From Actinoalloteichus_B caeruleus (lineage in GTDB: Bacteria > Actinomycetota > Actinomycetes > Mycobacteriales > Pseudonocardiaceae): DNA of 64,000 nucleotides. The position numbers were made by a program, and so were the translations under genes. The DNA lies in NCBI RefSeq assembly GCF_000718005.1, contig NZ_JODV01000018.1. One strand, given 5' to 3'. Below the pieces are notes generated by a model that was not told the origin of the DNA, searched no databases, and worked only from the letters and a program-made list of their open reading frames with translations. Of the stretch, positions 42,610-51,728 are shown piece after piece; the first letter of the stretch is position 1; every line of letters starts with the position of its first letter.

Positions 42610-44886
42610 TCAGCGACCCGGCCCGCGCACGCCGAGGTACGCCCGCGCGACCACCCTCGCGAGCGCGGCGAAGAAGACGTCGTCGTCCCCGCCGTCGGAG
42701 TCCCGCCGCTCCTCGACGACCTCGCCGGGGCCGATCACCCGCGTCCCCGGGACGGCGGCCACCTCGGCCGCCAGCCCCGAGCGGGACCGCCGGGCCCCCT
42801 CCCGCTCGCCGTCCCAGCCCGTCGCGGTCGGCGACGGGCACAGCGCGACCACGCAGGGCGAACCGGTGCGGGACCGCAGCGCCGCCACGGCCCGCGCCAG
42901 CCCGGACACGCGTCGACGGGACGGACCGATCCCGTCGGGCGCCGCCAGACGCGGTGGGGGGCCGTCGACCCGGCGGTCCGGCCGGCGCGCGAAGACGGTG
43001 AGCAGCGGCGTGCCACGCAGCGGGTCCTCCTGCGGATCGACGAGGACGTCGAAACCACGACTCCGCAACGACGCGGCGACGACGGAGGCGTCCCCGTCGT
43101 GGACCTCCATGACCACCTGCCGGATGCGGCCCCAGTGCCGGTCCTCGATCCCGCCGAGGACCGGGACCTCGGAACCCTCCGTGTCGACCTTCAGCAGATC
43201 GACCCGATCGACACCCGTCTCGTCGAGCACGGCGGACAGGGACGTGGTGGGGACGTCGTGGACGCTGGACACCAAGCGGTCCCGCGACAGCCGGTCGACG
43301 ATCGGACCGATGTCGACCGAGCTGGACCCCACCCGCGCGCGGACGGCGTTCTCGACGACCGTGCGGATGGTCCGCGCGTCGCGCCGCGCGTCCGCGTCGA
43401 AGCCGGAGAAGACCGTCGAGTTGCGGTAGAAGGTGAAGGGCAGGACCTGGTCCCTGTCGGAGATCCCGTGGTTGAAGACCCGGCTGCCGGGGCAGTGCCG
43501 CGCGCAGTTCTCCCGCAACGCGGCGAAGGCCGGCGCGGCGGGCTCGAACGCGTACACCCGGACGTCGGGACAGCACTGGTGCGCGAACAGGGTGAACATG
43601 CCGATGTTGGCGCCGACGTCGAAGACGGTGTCGCCCGGACGCAGGGTGACGCCGTGCCGGAGGTAGGCGTTGCGGACGAAGATCTCGTCGTAGAGGTACT
43701 CGGTCTCGTAGTCGTGCAGGTGCAGGATCTCGCCGACCCCGGGCAGGGAGAACCGCCTCCCGGGCGCCTCCTCCTCACCGGCCCCCCCGTCCCCCTCACC
43801 GCCCGGGCCGACGAGCAGGACACCGCTGTCACCGCGACGGGAGTCGAGGGGACCGCCGGGGGCGGTCAGCTCGGACACCGTCCCGGGCTCGGGGTGGACC
43901 ACGACGCGCACCGCGACGCCGGCCGCCGCCAGCTCCGCTTCGAGTCGCGCGGCGAGCGGAGCGGCGGGGAACGTGGACGCCACGGCCAGCGTCGGCACCC
44001 GCGCCCGGTCGGGGTCCACGGTGGTGCCGCGCCGGGTGGCGAGTCCGGAGCGGAGCGGGCGCAGCCGGGCACCGGTGACCTCGATGACCCGCCGCCCGTC
44101 GGGGCCCAGCAGGACGGCGTCGCCGACGACCACGTCACCGCCGTCACCGCCGCCCCGCACCCGCGCGTACACCTGGTCGCCGTCCGCCGGCGCACCGTGG
44201 AACGACACCCGATCACAGCCGACCCACACGAAGGCCCCGCCGTCCAGGCCAGCCGACGCCACGACCTGGATCGCGGCGTCGAGGAACATCGGACCGGCCC
44301 ACCAGGAAGGCACCTCGGCGGCGCCGTGCCAAGCACCGACCGCCGCGACCGCCTCGCCGCCCCGCCGCCACAGGTGCCTGACCAGCTGGAAGGCCGGCCC
44401 GTAGTCGTTGCCGGCCGCGCGGAGGCCCGAGTAGAACCCGTCGCCGGCCGTGCCACCCCCCATGCCCCGCAGGCAGCTCGGACGGCCGGCGACGTCGAGC
44501 GGACGCGTTGTCCCGCCTCGTGCCGCGCACCGGACAGTGGCGTGGGTCCAACGCCTCCCGCTCCCACTCGTCACCGACGCGGTGTGACCGCCGTCCTGGT
44601 CGGACGTCAGCGCGGTCCGGAGGCGCCGGGCACCGACCCGGGGGAGGGGGCACACCCGCTCGAAGCGGACGTCGACCAGCGCCGACGGCCGATCACCCGT
44701 CGCGGCGGCCACGGCGGCCGAGGCCATCTCGACGACGGCCGCGCCAGGCAGGACCACCGCCCCGCCCACCCGGTGGTCGGCGAGGAACGGGAACGCGTCG
44801 GCGGAGAGGTCGACCGTCCACGCGCCGCACTCGGCGGAAGCCTCGACGCGGCTCGGGTGCCCCAGCAGCGGCCCACCCGGCGTCAT
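42610..44886 (-). CDS. PKS-type dehydratase domain fused to FkbM methyltransferase
   Basis: A 758-residue fusion. Residues about 1-270 are a polyketide synthase dehydratase double hotdog: HRVGGAVVLPG with the catalytic His (HxxxGxxxxP), NDYGPAFQLVRHL, and FLDAAIQVVAS with the catalytic Asp. Residues about 390-620 are an FkbM-type methyltransferase: FDVGANIGMFTLFAHQC, RVYAFEPAAPAFAALREN, DLLKVDTEGSEVPVLGG. The last 120 residues (VVALCPSPTATGWDG..VFFAALARVVARAYLG) look like a shortened copy of the N-terminal domain of FkbH. No KS, AT or KR is present here or nearby. ATG 44886 is chosen, 31 bp after the FkbH stop. It probably acts in trans on the FkbH-borne acyl-ACP. Confidence 0.85.
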   Translation of the reverse strand: MTPGGPLLGHPSRVEASAECGAWTVDLSADAFPFLADHRVGGAVVLPGAAVVEMASAAVAAATGDRPSALVDVRFERVCPLPRVGARRLRTALTSDQDGGHTASVTSGSGRRWTHATVRCAARGGTTRPLDVAGRPSCLRGMGGGTAGDGFYSGLRAAGNDYGPAFQLVRHLWRRGGEAVAAVGAWHGAAEVPSWWAGPMFLDAAIQVVASAGLDGGAFVWVGCDRVSFHGAPADGDQVYARVRGGGDGGDVVVGDAVLLGPDGRRVIEVTGARLRPLRSGLATRRGTTVDPDRARVPTLAVASTFPAAPLAARLEAELAAAGVAVRVVVHPEPGTVSELTAPGGPLDSRRGDSGVLLVGPGGEGDGGAGEEEAPGRRFSLPGVGEILHLHDYETEYLYDEIFVRNAYLRHGVTLRPGDTVFDVGANIGMFTLFAHQCCPDVRVYAFEPAAPAFAALRENCARHCPGSRVFNHGISDRDQVLPFTFYRNSTVFSGFDADARRDARTIRTVVENAVRARVGSSSVDIGPIVDRLSRDRLVSSVHDVPTTSLSAVLDETGVDRVDLLKVDTEGSEVPVLGGIEDRHWGRIRQVVMEVHDGDASVVAASLRSRGFDVLVDPQEDPLRGTPLLTVFARRPDRRVDGPPPRLAAPDGIGPSRRRVSGLARAVAALRSRTGSPCVVALCPSPTATGWDGEREGARRSRSGLAAEVAAVPGTRVIGPGEVVEERRDSDGGDDDVFFAALARVVARAYLGVRGPGR

Positions 44887-44917
44887 CGGGGCGACACCGC
44901 CCCCGCCGGGCACGGCG

Positions 44918-47014
44918 TCACTCGATCCATGGAACGCCTTCCTCGTCGGAGAGCACCGCACCGGCGGTGTCCGGTCGCCGGATCATCGAGAGCAGGTCGG
45001 CGACGGTCGGAGGATCGTCGAGCAGCGGGTCGACGGGGAGCTCGACGCCGAACTCGTCGTAGACCCGCGCCACGAGTTGCACGAACTCCAGCGACCCCCC
45101 ACCCAGCGCGCGGAAGTTCCCGTCGATCCCGTCCGGTGGCAACTGGAGGATCTCCGTCCAGATCCGGACCACGGCGCGCTCGTCGTCCGGCACGGTGTCG
45201 GCGGGAACGGTGTCGGCCCACAGCTCGGCACCGAGGGCCTCGCGGATCCCGTCGGCCGTCGTCAACCCGGGTGGCATGTCCCCGGGGTCGTCCCAGAACC
45301 ACGGGAGGCCCACCGGTGGTCTGGCCTCCGGTGCGGGCTTCGGTCCGGGCGGGGCGAGCGGGGCTCCGGTCGGCGGCGCACCGTCCGGGTCGAACCGGAC
45401 GTGGGCGGCGGCCGACGCCCCGAGGACGTAGCCGGAGCAACCGGTGTCCGGGTGCGGAACGGCGACCTCGGACAGGAACCGCCGCGCCGGCAGGTTCCGG
45501 GGGGTGTCCGCGAAGCTGAGACGCACCTCGTCGAGGCCACGGGCGAGCGCCACCTCACCGAGGTGCGCGAGCATGCGGTGTTCGACCCCGCGCCCCAGCG
45601 CCCGGCAGCTGAGCAGGAAACCGGTGACCGAAAGGACCGTGCCCTCGGTCGAGAACAGCATCAGACCCACCGTGCCGTAGCCGCCGAACCGGTCACGGAC
45701 GTCGACGACCCGACCGCCGGTCGGGCACGCGGTCAGCTCGGCCGCGCCCCACCGCCGCCCGGTGAGGGTGAACTGGGTGGTGCGGCGGGTCAACTCGAGC
45801 ATGCGGGGGAGGTCAGCCGGCCCTGGCGGTCGGATCGTCACCTCGAGGCCCAGGCGGTCGAGGAAGTCGGCCAGGGACGTGGCCGAGCGGTCCCGCAGCT
45901 CCCGGCGCCGGTCGTCCTGCCGGTACCACTCGGTCCGGCGGCTCCCCTCGGCCGTGGGCCGACCGATGTCCAACGGCCAGCAGTGCCGCAGCGTCCGCAG
46001 CGCCCCCTCGGCCTCCGGTGGGAGGCCGACGGTGCGGACCTCCGGGTGGCGCGCGCGGACCTCGGCGCACTCCACCCGGCTGTCGTCGACGAACACGACC
46101 GTGTCCAGCCCCAGACCGAGGTCCGCCGCCAGCTCGGCGACCGTCACCGACTTCGGTGACCAGTCGGCTCGGACGCGCACGAAGTCGTCCCGCCGGAGCA
46201 CCATCCCCGGGACGGTGGTGAACGCGCGTTCGACGTCGCGCCGGTCGTTCTTGCTGCACAGGCACAGCAAGCGGCCGGCCCGCCGTTGCTCGACCAGGAA
46301 CCGGTGCACTTCCCGCCGAGCGGGTCCGACCTCCACACCGGACACGCCGTCCTCGCCCAGGACGCCGTCCCACAGCGTGCCGTCGCCATCCACGACCAGC
46401 ACCTTCGGCTCCACCACGCGGCCGAGGTACCACCGCCGCACCAGCGTCGTCCCCAGGGCGGCGAAGAACTCCGGCGTGTAGGGGATGTGCCCCAACTCGT
46501 CGGTGAGACCGTCGTCCACCCGGGACACCCGGTACCGGTCGAGGACCTCGTCCCGCCCGACGTGGGTGACGTTCTCCGCTCGAGGACAGCGTCGGAACAA
46601 CACCTCCTCGGCCACGGTCAACGACCGCGACCGCGCCGGATCGGCCAGGGCCGAGGGCGACGGTGGGCAGCTGACGACGAGGAACGCGCTGTCCGGCGCG
46701 TGGCGGGCGGCCGCGTCGACCGCCGCGCCCAACTCCTCGGCGACAACCCCGGCCGCCTCGTCGTCGCCGGCGGGGAGGAGGTCCTCCCACCGGACCAGGA
46801 CCGCCACCACCTCCGGGCACCTCCCGGAGCGCACCAGCTGGAGTTCCTGGAACACCTGGCCGTAGGCACCCCACGCCAGCTCGACATCGACCCCGAGCCG
46901 CCGGCCCCAGAACTCCAGCGCCGTGCGCACCGGGGTGGCCGTGAACGACGAGACCACCAGCATCCGCAGCGCGTCGTCCCCGGCCGCGCCACCACCGGGC
47001 ACCGGTTCAGCCAT
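44918..47014 (-). CDS. FkbH-like glyceryl-loading enzyme with C-terminal ACP
   Basis: A 698-residue protein. The N-terminal part (residues 1-200) has the SGNH-like FkbH domain ending in GHIPYTPEFFAALGTTLVRR. The HAD phosphatase core follows with VDGDGTLWDGVLG (Asp209, Asp211), LCLCSKNDRRDV and VFVDDSRVECAEVR, then a GNAT-like region (FLLSCRALGRGVEHRMLAHL). The C-terminal 80 residues are an acyl carrier protein with the phosphopantetheine Ser641 in LGGGSLEFVQLV. FkbH proteins take 1,3-bisphosphoglycerate, dephosphorylate it and load a glyceryl unit on an ACP for methoxymalonate, hydroxymalonate or tetronate units. Here the ACP is built in. Its start overlaps the transglutaminase-like gene by 8 bp. 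Confidence 0.9.
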   Translation of the reverse strand: MAEPVPGGGAAGDDALRMLVVSSFTATPVRTALEFWGRRLGVDVELAWGAYGQVFQELQLVRSGRCPEVVAVLVRWEDLLPAGDDEAAGVVAEELGAAVDAAARHAPDSAFLVVSCPPSPSALADPARSRSLTVAEEVLFRRCPRAENVTHVGRDEVLDRYRVSRVDDGLTDELGHIPYTPEFFAALGTTLVRRWYLGRVVEPKVLVVDGDGTLWDGVLGEDGVSGVEVGPARREVHRFLVEQRRAGRLLCLCSKNDRRDVERAFTTVPGMVLRRDDFVRVRADWSPKSVTVAELAADLGLGLDTVVFVDDSRVECAEVRARHPEVRTVGLPPEAEGALRTLRHCWPLDIGRPTAEGSRRTEWYRQDDRRRELRDRSATSLADFLDRLGLEVTIRPPGPADLPRMLELTRRTTQFTLTGRRWGAAELTACPTGGRVVDVRDRFGGYGTVGLMLFSTEGTVLSVTGFLLSCRALGRGVEHRMLAHLGEVALARGLDEVRLSFADTPRNLPARRFLSEVAVPHPDTGCSGYVLGASAAAHVRFDPDGAPPTGAPLAPPGPKPAPEARPPVGLPWFWDDPGDMPPGLTTADGIREALGAELWADTVPADTVPDDERAVVRIWTEILQLPPDGIDGNFRALGGGSLEFVQLVARVYDEFGVELPVDPLLDDPPTVADLLSMIRRPDTAGAVLSDEEGVPWIE

Positions 47015-48899
47015 CGCCGGGCCTTCCCGACGCGGCCACCGTGAACCGCCAGGTGGGGCCCCAGTCGCTCCAACAACCCCAGTGGTTGCGCGACCGGACC
47101 CGCCAGTAGTAGGTGACGCCGCGGCGCAGGAAGCTGCGGGCCACCTTCCACCGGGATTCCGCCGCGAAGACCAGGCGGTCGAAGTTCGGCGAGACCGGCA
47201 GGAGGAAGTCCGGCCGAGTGCTGACCACGACGTGGTGGTCGGCGACCTCGTCCGGCACCGCGTTCACCCAGGTGAGCTCGGTCAACTCCGGCAGTGCCAC
47301 GACGGCACCGTCCGGCGGCCAGCTCGCCTCGACCGGCGCGGCCGGCGGCGCCGACTCCGTGCTCTCGTTCCACCCGTGCGAGACGCGCAACCGCATCCCC
47401 CCGCGCTGCCCGCCCACCCCGTCCGTCCGGACCGCGACCTCGTTGCGGCCGACCGACAACGCCGGCAGCGCCGTCTGGCTCATCTGGAGATCCGACTCGA
47501 GCCGCACCGACTGGAGACCGACGGCGTCCGGCCGTTCCAACGTTCCGAAGGTGAAACGCACGTAGTAGGAGTAGATCGCCGGCGAGGTCAGCGGATCCAA
47601 CACCGGGCTGACGTCCGCCGCGACGTCGAGGACACCTCGCCCCTCGCCCACCCAGACACGTTCCCAGGAGGCGCCGACGCAGACGTCCACCTCGCAGTAC
47701 CCCTCGGTGCCCAGGACGAACCGGCCCAGCACCCTGCCACCGACGATCGGGTAGGGGCTCTCCACCTTCCACGTCACCGACGCGGGTTGACCGGCCAGGA
47801 CGGCGCACAGCCCCTGGAACCGCGCGCCCGGGGACGACATCGCGGTGTTGACCTCCTGCACGATGCCGTCCCGGTACACCCGGTCGCGCAACGGGGGCGA
47901 GTACCGCAACAGGCCGTTGGCCAACCGGTAGGGCACCCCCGGGGCCCGACGCGGGTTCCTGCCGTACCGGTACCTGCCCTCGTGCCGCCAGCGGTAGACC
48001 AGTTCCTCACCCGGCCGCAGGCGCAGGTCCATCCGGTGCGTCCACTGCTCCACCGGGACCTGGTACGGGGGGAAGTGCTCCCGGTAGAGCAGGATGAACG
48101 CGCCCTTGCAGTCCCGCGCCGCGAAACCGTGGGCGTGGGTGCGCAGGACCAGCGCCGGATCCCGGTGGATGTCCTCGTAGGAGGCCACGGTCTCGTTGTC
48201 CCGGCGGAGGAAGAAGGTACGCGCCTCGGGATCGAAGTAGTGGTAGGAGCCGTCGTACTCGATCTCCGCGCCCCCGTGCTGGTCGTAGGGGCCCTCCAGG
48301 GGAGCCGCGGCGAGCAGCCGGGCTGGCAGCCCGGCCCGGCGGGCCATGATGACCAGGTTGGCCGCGGAGAGGATGCACCCGCTCGGGTAGTAGCAGTTCA
48401 CGGCCTTGATCGGATCGGCGCGTTCCCGGAACGTGTTGGAACCCGGTGCCGCGTCGGGGTCGGGAACGACCTCGTCCACCCGCAGGTCGTTGTTGTGGGC
48501 CTGCACGTCGATCCGGCTGAAGAACCGGAACAGCGCGAACGCCTTCTCGCGATCACTCATGCCGGGCCGCAGGATCGAGTCGAGGAGGTCCTCGGCGGTG
48601 TGCCACTGACGTCTGCCGTTGATGACCACGCGGGGGTTGACGACGTCGGTGCCCCCGATGTTCTCCAGCCGCAGGAACCGGTCGGGCTGGAACCTCGGCG
48701 CCTCCATCATGGTCTTCTCGTTGTTCGTCGTGACGTAGGCGGCGGAGTTGAAACCGTCGAGCGTCCCACCGAGGGTGATCTCGTACTCCGCGACGGGCGT
48801 CGTGACGGTCCAGACGGCGACCTGGTCGGCGGCCGGCTCCCCGCCGTGCTGGGAGGGGGCCACGACCGGACCGGCGTCGAGCTTCCCACCAGAGGTCAT
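47007..48899 (-). CDS. Transglutaminase-like protein with C-terminal FnIII-like domain
   Basis: A 630-residue protein. The papain-like triad is visible: Cys175 in YYPSGCILSAANLV, His208 in DQHGGAEIEYDG, Asp223 in YHYFDPEARTFF, with MARRAGLPARLL between. The second half is beta-rich and ends with YYWRVRSRNHWGCWSDWGPTWRF, a fibronectin-III/sugar-binding-like module. No signal peptide is seen. The ATG at 48899 has GGAGG five bases upstream. It heads the minus-strand operon with FkbH-ACP and DH-FkbM. The transglutaminase homolog AdmF of andrimid makes an amide between two carrier-bound substrates, so this protein is a candidate amide-forming enzyme for the ACP-bound acyl group. It could instead be a protease-like protein. 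Confidence 0.78.
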   Translation of the reverse strand: MTSGGKLDAGPVVAPSQHGGEPAADQVAVWTVTTPVAEYEITLGGTLDGFNSAAYVTTNNEKTMMEAPRFQPDRFLRLENIGGTDVVNPRVVINGRRQWHTAEDLLDSILRPGMSDREKAFALFRFFSRIDVQAHNNDLRVDEVVPDPDAAPGSNTFRERADPIKAVNCYYPSGCILSAANLVIMARRAGLPARLLAAAPLEGPYDQHGGAEIEYDGSYHYFDPEARTFFLRRDNETVASYEDIHRDPALVLRTHAHGFAARDCKGAFILLYREHFPPYQVPVEQWTHRMDLRLRPGEELVYRWRHEGRYRYGRNPRRAPGVPYRLANGLLRYSPPLRDRVYRDGIVQEVNTAMSSPGARFQGLCAVLAGQPASVTWKVESPYPIVGGRVLGRFVLGTEGYCEVDVCVGASWERVWVGEGRGVLDVAADVSPVLDPLTSPAIYSYYVRFTFGTLERPDAVGLQSVRLESDLQMSQTALPALSVGRNEVAVRTDGVGGQRGGMRLRVSHGWNESTESAPPAAPVEASWPPDGAVVALPELTELTWVNAVPDEVADHHVVVSTRPDFLLPVSPNFDRLVFAAESRWKVARSFLRRGVTYYWRVRSRNHWGCWSDWGPTWRFTVAASGRPGDG

Positions 48900-49264
48900 C
48901 CGTCCTCCGTCCGTTGCCTCGTCCACCCGCCCGAACCGGGCCGCCGGAAGCGCGCGGTCGCGCTGGGTGGTCAGGCGACCACAGGCTACGTTCGTCGAAG
49001 GCCACGCTCCCCGTCAAGACGCGGGCGAGATCCGCGAGGGGAGGGCCGCCCGTCCCCTGCTCCCTCCGGACCAGACCACGCCGCCCCTCCCGGACCCGTC
49101 GGCCCGGCGGGCCGCGCTTGCCCCGACCGGGCACTCGGCCGACCGGGCACCAGCCGAGGGGGCGATCGCGCCATATCGCCGAAGGACCGTCGGGCACGGC
49201 CCTCGCCAACCGGGCACTGGTTGACGACCCGGTGCCGGACGGCGCCGGTGCTACCGTCGCGGTC
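48900..49264. promoter_or_regulatory. Divergent intergenic region
   Basis: These 365 bp lie between the transglutaminase-like gene (minus) and the phosphatase gene (plus). The minus-strand ribosome binding site is GGAGGACGG at the left end. The plus-strand frame stays open upstream of the phosphatase, but its translation (Arg/Pro-rich) has no family similarity. I see no clear promoter hexamers. Confidence 0.45.
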
Positions 49265-49951
49265 GTGGACGACGACGCTCCCACGGAACTGTTGTTGATT
49301 CGCCACGCCCGCCCCCAGCGCGCGGCGGCCGACCAGGGCGTGACCGACCCCGCCCTCACCGAACTCGGGACCCGCCAGGCGGAGCTGATGGCCGAGGCGC
49401 TCGCGGAACACCCGATCTCGGTGATCTACTCCAGCCCGCTGCGGCGCGCCGTCGACACCGCCCGGCCGCTGGCCGACCGGCTCCGACTGCCCATCACCAC
49501 CAGGGACGACCTCGCCGAATTCGACTTCGGACACGACGGTGCCCCGACCGCCGCCGGCGCCGTCGAACCCCGGTGGCGGGCGTGGGCTCGTCGCCTCGCC
49601 ACCCAACGAGACGACCCGGACCTCGCCGCCTTCCGGCTCCGCGTGGCGGCGGCCATGACGGCCATCGCCAGGGAACACCCCTCGGCCTCCGTCGCCGTCG
49701 TCTGCCACACCGGCGTGATCAACGCCTACGTCGCCGCCGTCCGGGGCACCGAGGACACCTTCGTCCACCGGCTGGGGCACACCTCGGTCAGCCGCGTGCT
49801 CGTACCCCGGATCGGAACACCCGTCGTCCGCACGGTGAACGAGGCGGACCACCTCCCTCCCCGGCGGGACCACGCCGGAGCGGGAACCGGCCCTCCCGAT
49901 CAGGGCGCCGAGGACACTGGGGCGGCGGGAGCCGGGGCGAACAGCCCCTGA
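49265..49951 (+). CDS. Histidine phosphatase superfamily (phosphoglycerate mutase-like)
   Basis: A 228-residue histidine phosphatase. The phosphohistidine motif is LLLIRHARPQRAA near residue 10, followed by LTELGTRQAELMAEAL, VIYSSPLRRAVDTARPLA and the second catalytic histidine in VAVVCHTGVINAYV. Such enzymes dephosphorylate sugar phosphates, phosphoglycerate or nucleotides. The GTG at 49265 is a weakly supported start, chosen because the fold begins right after it; there is no good ribosome binding site. The acidic/Pro-rich tail overlaps the 3' end of the convergent nucleotidyltransferase gene by 52 bp. It may remove a phosphate from a cluster intermediate. Confidence 0.88.
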   Translation: MDDDAPTELLLIRHARPQRAAADQGVTDPALTELGTRQAELMAEALAEHPISVIYSSPLRRAVDTARPLADRLRLPITTRDDLAEFDFGHDGAPTAAGAVEPRWRAWARRLATQRDDPDLAAFRLRVAAAMTAIAREHPSASVAVVCHTGVINAYVAAVRGTEDTFVHRLGHTSVSRVLVPRIGTPVVRTVNEADHLPPRRDHAGAGTGPPDQGAEDTGAAGAGANSP

Positions 49952-51048
49952 CGGTCCCGGGCGTGGAGGCGTTCCCGCATCGTCCCCGTCCAGACCAGGC
50001 CGCGCCCACCCTTGGCCCGCGCGCTCGCCAACCAGCCCTCCGAGACGGCACCGGCCACCCCGAGTTCCTCGGCCATCGACGTGCCGAAGGTGCGGTCGGT
50101 GTGCACCAGGACCCAGCCCAGCAGGGCCCCCAGATCGTAGCGGACCACCACCTCCGGAAGCCCCGACAGGATGTCGGCGTGGTCGGCGCGCCACAGCCGC
50201 AGCAGGTCCGCGAACTTCAGGAGCCGGTCGTTCCCCCGCTCGACACTCGCCTCGAACCAGGACTCGCGGAACAGGTGCAGCGCGGTGAACAGGAACTGGA
50301 ACCGGGCCGCCAGCGTGGGCAGTTCCACCTCACCCGCGAGGGCGCGGACCGGCACCAGGACGCCCAGGACATCGTCCATGTCCACCTGGTGGTCGCTGGC
50401 GGCCCACGTCAGGGAGTTCGCGAAGTCCACGGCGATGACGCCGCCGTCCTCGTCCACCCTGAGGTAGTGCGGCAGGTGGTCGGGGCTCAACCGGTAGGTC
50501 AGCTGGATGTCCCTGGGCAGCGGCGCGATCCGGTGTTCCCGCCAGTCGTAGAGACCGTTCACGTAGCCGGCCTCGGTCATGATCCGCGACACCACCTCCC
50601 GGTGCCTGGGGTGGATCATGAGGTCGACATCCGACATCCGCCGGCACCCGCGACCGCCGTACACGGTCGGTTCGAGAGCCGCGCCCTTGGTCACCGCCAC
50701 CGGAACGCCCGCCTCCCCGAGCAAACGGCACACCGACCCGGCCACCCGTGCCAGGGTCGCGTTCCGGCGCCGGCTCGCCATCAGCGCGCCCACGAGTTCG
50801 GACCGCAGCGAGGGGTGGACGAGGTCCGCGACCTCCTCATCCCGCAACGAGTCCGCGAGGACCGGCAACAGGCGGTGGCGCATCGCCTGCTCCACGAGCT
50901 CGCCCCCGTGGACACCCCCGCGCAGCAGGCGGAGGAACATCGCGCGCCGATGCCCCTCCAAGGGGCCGGGGCACAGGAGTTCCAGCAACGCCCATTCCGG
51001 ACCCAGGTCCAGCGTGGGAAACCACGGGGCACGCGCCATCGTCGTCAT
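49900..51048 (-). CDS. Nucleotidyltransferase family protein (NTP_transf_5-like)
   Basis: A 382-residue protein of the uncharacterised nucleotidyltransferase family found in many natural-product loci. The signature is VAVTKGAALEPTVYGGRG followed by MSDVDLMIHPRH (Asp140, Asp142), the metal-binding pair of the polymerase-beta-like fold. Further motifs are RDIQLTYRL, AVDFANSLTW and FLFTALHLFRESWF, the helical C-terminal part. These proteins are thought to transfer a nucleotidyl group, but substrates are mostly unknown. The promoter TTGACA-N17-TAGGGT lies 91 bp upstream. The 3' end overlaps the phosphatase gene on the other strand. Confidence 0.82.
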   Translation of the reverse strand: MTTMARAPWFPTLDLGPEWALLELLCPGPLEGHRRAMFLRLLRGGVHGGELVEQAMRHRLLPVLADSLRDEEVADLVHPSLRSELVGALMASRRRNATLARVAGSVCRLLGEAGVPVAVTKGAALEPTVYGGRGCRRMSDVDLMIHPRHREVVSRIMTEAGYVNGLYDWREHRIAPLPRDIQLTYRLSPDHLPHYLRVDEDGGVIAVDFANSLTWAASDHQVDMDDVLGVLVPVRALAGEVELPTLAARFQFLFTALHLFRESWFEASVERGNDRLLKFADLLRLWRADHADILSGLPEVVVRYDLGALLGWVLVHTDRTFGTSMAEELGVAGAVSEGWLASARAKGGRGLVWTGTMRERLHARDRQGLFAPAPAAPVSSAP

Positions 51049-51728
51049 CTCCTCGGACGCCTGAACGGAATTCGCGGCACATCCGCCTCAGGACCGGTAG
51101 CGGGATGGTGGGGAACGCTCGCGATGAGTCGACCGGCGACCCTAAGTGATCTCGCGGTGACTGTCAATGAAGGATCCGCCGGAGGGTTGACCAGCGCACG
51201 TCGTCCCCAACCCGCCTGCCCCGCGAGTGGGGAACCCTGCGAGTAGGTGCGCTCGCCATTGGCCGAACGCACCACGAGGAACATTCCTCCTCCGACCGGC
51301 GAGCCCACCGAGCGACCCACGGAGAACGACCGAACCAAGGCGGGCGAGATCACGAATGGGGAACTCCGCACCGGCGAACCGGACCCCCGCCCCGGATTCC
51401 CGACACCCCCACCACGGCAGGCGTCCCGTCCGACGGTGCCCTGAACCCCGAACGGACCGGGACAAGGCCACGGCGGGCACGATCCCCGCGCCCGCTCCGG
51501 CGTCGAGCCCGCTGTCCGCGCCACCCCCGCATCGCGAGCCGGTCCCGTCACCGCACAGTCGAACCTCCCTGGACACGGACGATCCGCCGAAGCCGCCGAA
51601 CCGGTCGCCCCTCCCACCCGGCGGCGGGGAGGCTGCCGGCCGCGACCGCTCCGCTAGGGGAACAGCCATCCCCAAGAGACCCCACGACCGGGGGCCGACC
51701 CCCTCGAAAAGCCGGTACCGTCCACCCG
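51049..51728. other. Intergenic region with one clear promoter
   Basis: This 680-bp gap separates the nucleotidyltransferase (minus) from the adenylation enzyme (plus). It holds the minus-strand promoter at 51139-51167. A 65-codon Pro/Thr/Glu-rich frame at 51247-51444 (GTG start, no ribosome binding site) is possible but weak. The base composition is slightly lower in GC than in the surrounding genes. I see no RNA gene. Confidence 0.55.
51139..51167 (-). promoter_or_regulatory. Consensus-like promoter of the nucleotidyltransferase gene
   Basis: Read on the minus strand, TTGACA (51167-51162) is followed after exactly 17 bp by TAGGGT (51144-51139). The -35 is a perfect sigma-70 consensus. Initiation would fall near 51132, giving a leader of about 84 bases. 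Confidence 0.65.

Noticed and set aside
51247..51444. A 65-codon Pro/Thr/Glu-rich frame between the nucleotidyltransferase and A-domain genes
   Set aside because: GTG without ribosome binding site, weak codon bias and no similarity recognised; kept only as a note in the intergenic entry.
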